DNA of 5,204 bases, taken from positions 1-5,204 of the forward strand of contig CAMBSA010000184.1 in the NCBI GenBank assembly GCA_945869935.1, in the 5' to 3' direction. This DNA is from Bordetella parapertussis (GTDB lineage: Bacteria; Pseudomonadota; Gammaproteobacteria; Burkholderiales; SG8-39). Made by a program: the position numbers and the translations under genes. The notes below the pieces were generated by a model, which had not been told where the DNA came from, ran no database searches, and saw only the letters and a program-made list of their open reading frames with translations. This document shows positions 4,976-5,204 of this stretch, piece after piece (positions within the stretch are counted from its first letter, which is position 1; each line of letters opens with the position of its first letter).

Positions 4976-5204
4976 AAGAGAGCCGGGGCAAAACCGGAAA
5001 ATGTCAGTTTCGCGCGCCAGCGTGCGCTCGCAAAACGCGCGTAGATCCCCGCCGCCAAAGCGCCCATCGTGGCCATGATCCGGTCCACCCGGGCGTTCAG
5101 TTTTGCGTCGCGAGCGAGCTTTTCGTCGCGCAAGGCCTTGCGCACATAACCCGCGGCGAGCGCTCGCCAGGCAGTGGATGCCTCGGGAAAGCCCGGAGAA
5201 TAGG
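4918..5204 (-). CDS. Possible C-terminal end of an unidentified convergent gene (partial)
   Basis: A minus-strand frame is open from the right edge (5204) to a TAG at 4918-4920, about 94 codons with no stop. No family was recognised. The visible part contains a basic, charged helical stretch (RKALRDEKLARDAKLNARVD) followed by a short Ala/Gly-rich segment (IMATMGALAAGIYARFA). Third codon positions are fairly GC-rich, as expected of a coding frame here. Its last 58 bp overlap the end of the diguanylate cyclase gene tail to tail, which is unusual and lowers confidence, since the final residues merely mirror that gene. A second minus frame is also open across most of this tail, so the true frame is uncertain. 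No terminator is visible between the two genes. Confidence 0.35.
   Translation of the reverse strand, partial: YSPGFPEASTAWRALAAGYVRKALRDEKLARDAKLNARVDRIMATMGALAAGIYARFASARWRAKLTFSGFAPALFQPGPGSNRTRFRPAYFAA

Noticed and set aside
4966..5000. Possible terminator after the cyclase stop
   Set aside because: Only a four-pair stem (GGCT with AGCC) plus a bulged extension, and no T-run follows.
5001..5078. Short plus-strand frame (25 codons) after the cyclase
   Set aside because: Arg/Ser/Pro-rich, poor ribosome binding site and no recognisable features.

Overview
The window looks like a chromosomal stretch of a GC-rich proteobacterium, most likely a betaproteobacterium. That placement is inferred from strong G/C preference at third codon positions, an Anr/FNR-type operator, a PAS-GGDEF regulator and a two-subunit Rieske dioxygenase. 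No rRNA, tRNA, insertion sequence, CRISPR array or phage gene was seen, and base composition shows no abrupt change.

Left part (1-1643, minus strand): the start of an aromatic ring-hydroxylating dioxygenase operon read leftwards. The complete alpha subunit (360-1643) has an intact Rieske centre and mononuclear-iron site. It is followed after 45 bp by the beta subunit, which the left edge cuts after 104 residues. Electron-transfer partners (ferredoxin/reductase) would lie beyond the edge or elsewhere.

Divergent region (1644-1897): 254 bp between the dioxygenase and a rightward gene. It holds a weak -10-like hexamer for the dioxygenase, a 30-bp-spaced imperfect direct repeat around it, a degenerate CRP/FNR-like site and two leader hairpins before the rightward gene.

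Middle (1898-3036, plus strand): a small single-span membrane protein of unknown function, an 11-bp perfect-stem hairpin, then a DUF2076 protein with a coiled coil, an Ala/Pro linker, a glycine-rich hydrophobic segment and an acidic Gly/Asp/Ser tail.

Right part (3037-4975, plus strand): a soluble diguanylate cyclase with three PAS domains, an intact GGEEF active site and an intact RxxD inhibitory site. Its upstream region is the most informative non-coding DNA here. It carries a perfect Anr/FNR box (TTGAT-N4-ATCAA), a possible sigma70 promoter overlapping it, and a hairpin that buries the ribosome binding site. Together these suggest that c-di-GMP synthesis is tied to oxygen status, with a possible translational layer. 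A partial convergent reading frame of uncertain reality occupies the right edge.

I found no clear new multi-gene system. The dioxygenase and the c-di-GMP gene share no visible operon, so a functional link between them is not supported by this window alone. The strongest lead is the control region of the diguanylate cyclase.
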